NCBI GenBank assembly: GCA_052087725.1
Contig: JBQGNO010000151.1
Location: forward strand, 1-7,263
Direction: 5' to 3'
Origin: Janibacter sp052087725
GTDB lineage: Bacteria > Actinomycetota > Actinomycetes > Actinomycetales > Dermatophilaceae
Length of the DNA stretch: 7,263 nt
Position 1 is the stretch's first letter, and each line of letters opens with the position of its first letter. Under the pieces are notes generated by a model. It searched no databases, was not told the origin of the DNA, and saw nothing but the letters and a program-made list of their open reading frames with translations. Of the stretch, positions 6,026-7,263 are shown piece after piece. Made by a program: the position numbers and the translations under genes.

Positions 6026-7263
6026 ATGCTCGCCACGATCGACCTTCGCGCCCAGCCTCTCGGCGCCCGTGACCTGCGCGCGGTGCTCCCGCGCGCCGAG
6101 TACGACGTCGAGGCCGCCCTCACGGCGGTCCAGCCGATCTGTGACGACGTCCATGACCGTGGGTCCACGGCCCTCTACGAGCTCGCCGAGCGCTTCGACG
6201 GCGTGCGGCCGACCTCCCTTCGCGTCCCCGCGGAGGTCCTCGAGGCGGCCGTGACCGCCCTCGACCCGGACGTGCGCCGGGCCCTCGAGGTGTCCATCGA
6301 GCGGGCCCGCACCGTCCACGCCGCCCAGCGACGCACCGACACGACGACCTCGGTCGTGCCCGGCGGCACCGTCACCGAGCGTTGGGTGCCCGTCGAGCGC
6401 GTCGGGCTCTACGTCCCCGGCGGGCGGGCGGTCTACCCCTCGTCCGTCGTGATGAATGTCGTGCCCGCGCAGCTGGCCGAGGTCGGCTCGCTCGCCGTCG
6501 CCAGTCCGCCGCAGAAGGAGAATGTCGGCCTCTTCGCGGGCTACCCGCCCCCGNNNNNNNNNNCCTCCTGGGTGTCGACGAGGTCTGGTCGATGGGTGGG
6601 GCCCAGGCCGTCGCCGGATTCGCCCACGGCTTCGTCGACGAGGCGGCCGGCGACCGGGGCGAGTGCACGCCGGTGAGCCTGGTCACCGGGCCGGGCAACA
6701 TCTACGTCGCAGCAGCCAAGCGCCTGCTCAAGGGTCTCATCGGCATCGACGCCGAGGCCGGCCCGACCGAGATCGCCGTCCTCGCCGACGGCAGCGCCGA
6801 CCCGGACCACGTCGCCGCCGACCTCATCAGCCAGGCCGAGCACGACCCCATGGCCGGCTCGGTCCTCGTGACCGACTCGACCGACCTCGCGGAGTCCGTC
6901 GCGAGCGCGGTCGAGCGCCGGGCCAGGGCCACCAAGCACAGCGAGCGTGTCATCGAGGCCCTCGGAGGACGCCAGTCCGCGATCGTCCTCGTCGACGACC
7001 TCGACGCCGGTCTACGGGTCGTGGACGCCTACGCGGCCGAGCACCTCGAGGTCATCACCACGGACGCGCCCGCCGTGGCCGCGCGGGTGCGCAATGCGGG
7101 CGCGATCTTCGTCGGGCCCCACTCGCCGGTGAGCCTCGGCGACTATGCCGCGGGCTCCAACCACGTACTGCCCACCGGGGGCAGTGCCAGCCACAGCAGC
7201 GGTCTGTCCGTGCAGTCCTTCCTGCGCGGCATCCACGTCGTGGAGTACTCGCGTGCGGCCCTC
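6026..7263 (+). CDS. hisD: Histidinol dehydrogenase (interrupted by an N gap, 3' end cut)
   Basis: HisD carries out the last two steps of histidine biosynthesis, oxidising L-histidinol to L-histidine with NAD+ and zinc. From ATG 6026 the first 176 residues include VGLYVPGG at 126-133 and ASPPQKE from residue 159, and end at GYPPP before ten Ns (6554-6563). After the Ns the protein resumes in a different frame at base 6565 with LLGVDEVW and GGAQAVA, then GPGNIYVAAAKR (from 6688), AEAGPTEIAVLAD, the Zn-ligand motif QAEHDP (Gln at 6832, His at 6841), the catalytic pair Glu-His in AEHLEV (7039-7044) and GDYAAGSNHVLPTGG with a Zn-ligand Asp at 7141. The final Zn-ligand His near the C-terminus and roughly 20-30 residues lie beyond the window. 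The frame change is best explained by a wrong placeholder length, not a mutation, so the gene is probably intact. It may head a his operon, whose other genes are not visible. Confidence 0.95.
6554..6563. other. Assembly gap (ten Ns) inside hisD
   Basis: Ten unknown bases interrupt hisD between GYPPP (frame 2) and LLGVDEVW (frame 1). Actinobacterial HisD as I recall it reads GYPHPTILAACALLGVDEV here, which needs about 20 bases between the flanks. The Ns are therefore a fixed-size placeholder or scaffold join. A true length of 2 modulo 3 restores one frame. Confidence 0.95.

Noticed and set aside
5591..6319. A 242-codon minus-strand open frame over the glnE end and hisD start
   Set aside because: It overlaps two well-supported genes and the hisD promoter. 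Its translation is Arg/Pro/Gly-rich with no recognisable motif.
6026..7263. hisD as a frameshifted pseudogene
   Set aside because: The frame change coincides exactly with the ten Ns, and both halves are fully conserved with all visible catalytic residues. A wrong gap size explains it more simply.

Overview
The window is high-GC DNA with strong G/C preference at third codon positions, GTG as well as ATG starts, and protein families typical of Actinobacteria. The glutamine synthetase and its adenylyltransferase partner closely resemble the actinobacterial GlnA2/GlnE pair. A member of the Micrococcales (for example an Intrasporangiaceae/Janibacter-like organism) is my best guess, but this rests on recalled protein resemblance and not on a search.

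Layout, all on the + strand: (1) bases 1-1556 hold the 3' part of a secreted M6-family (immune inhibitor A-like) zinc metallopeptidase whose start lies before the window. (2) Bases 1557-1655 hold a perfect 21-bp inverted repeat, probably the peptidase terminator, and a putative -10 element for the next gene. (3) Bases 1656-2993 encode a type I glutamine synthetase of the GlnA2 kind. (4) Seven bases after its stop, bases 3001-5970 encode the bifunctional glutamine synthetase adenylyltransferase/adenylyl-removase GlnE. (5) Bases 5971-6025 carry a good -10 element positioned for leaderless transcription. (6) Bases 6026-7263 encode histidinol dehydrogenase HisD, interrupted by ten Ns and cut by the window end.

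The genes form three units. The peptidase is an extracellular function separated by a terminator. glnA2-glnE looks like a translationally coupled nitrogen-assimilation pair. hisD probably starts its own transcript, possibly a histidine operon. GlnA2 has Trp where adenylylated glutamine synthetases have the target Tyr, so GlnE probably acts on another glutamine synthetase encoded elsewhere.

I see no convincing novel system, mobile element, CRISPR array, tRNA or rRNA. The points most worth checking are the N-run in hisD, whose length cannot be right because the reading frame changes across it; the matching -10-to-ATG geometry of glnA2 and hisD; and the missing adenylylation tyrosine in GlnA2.
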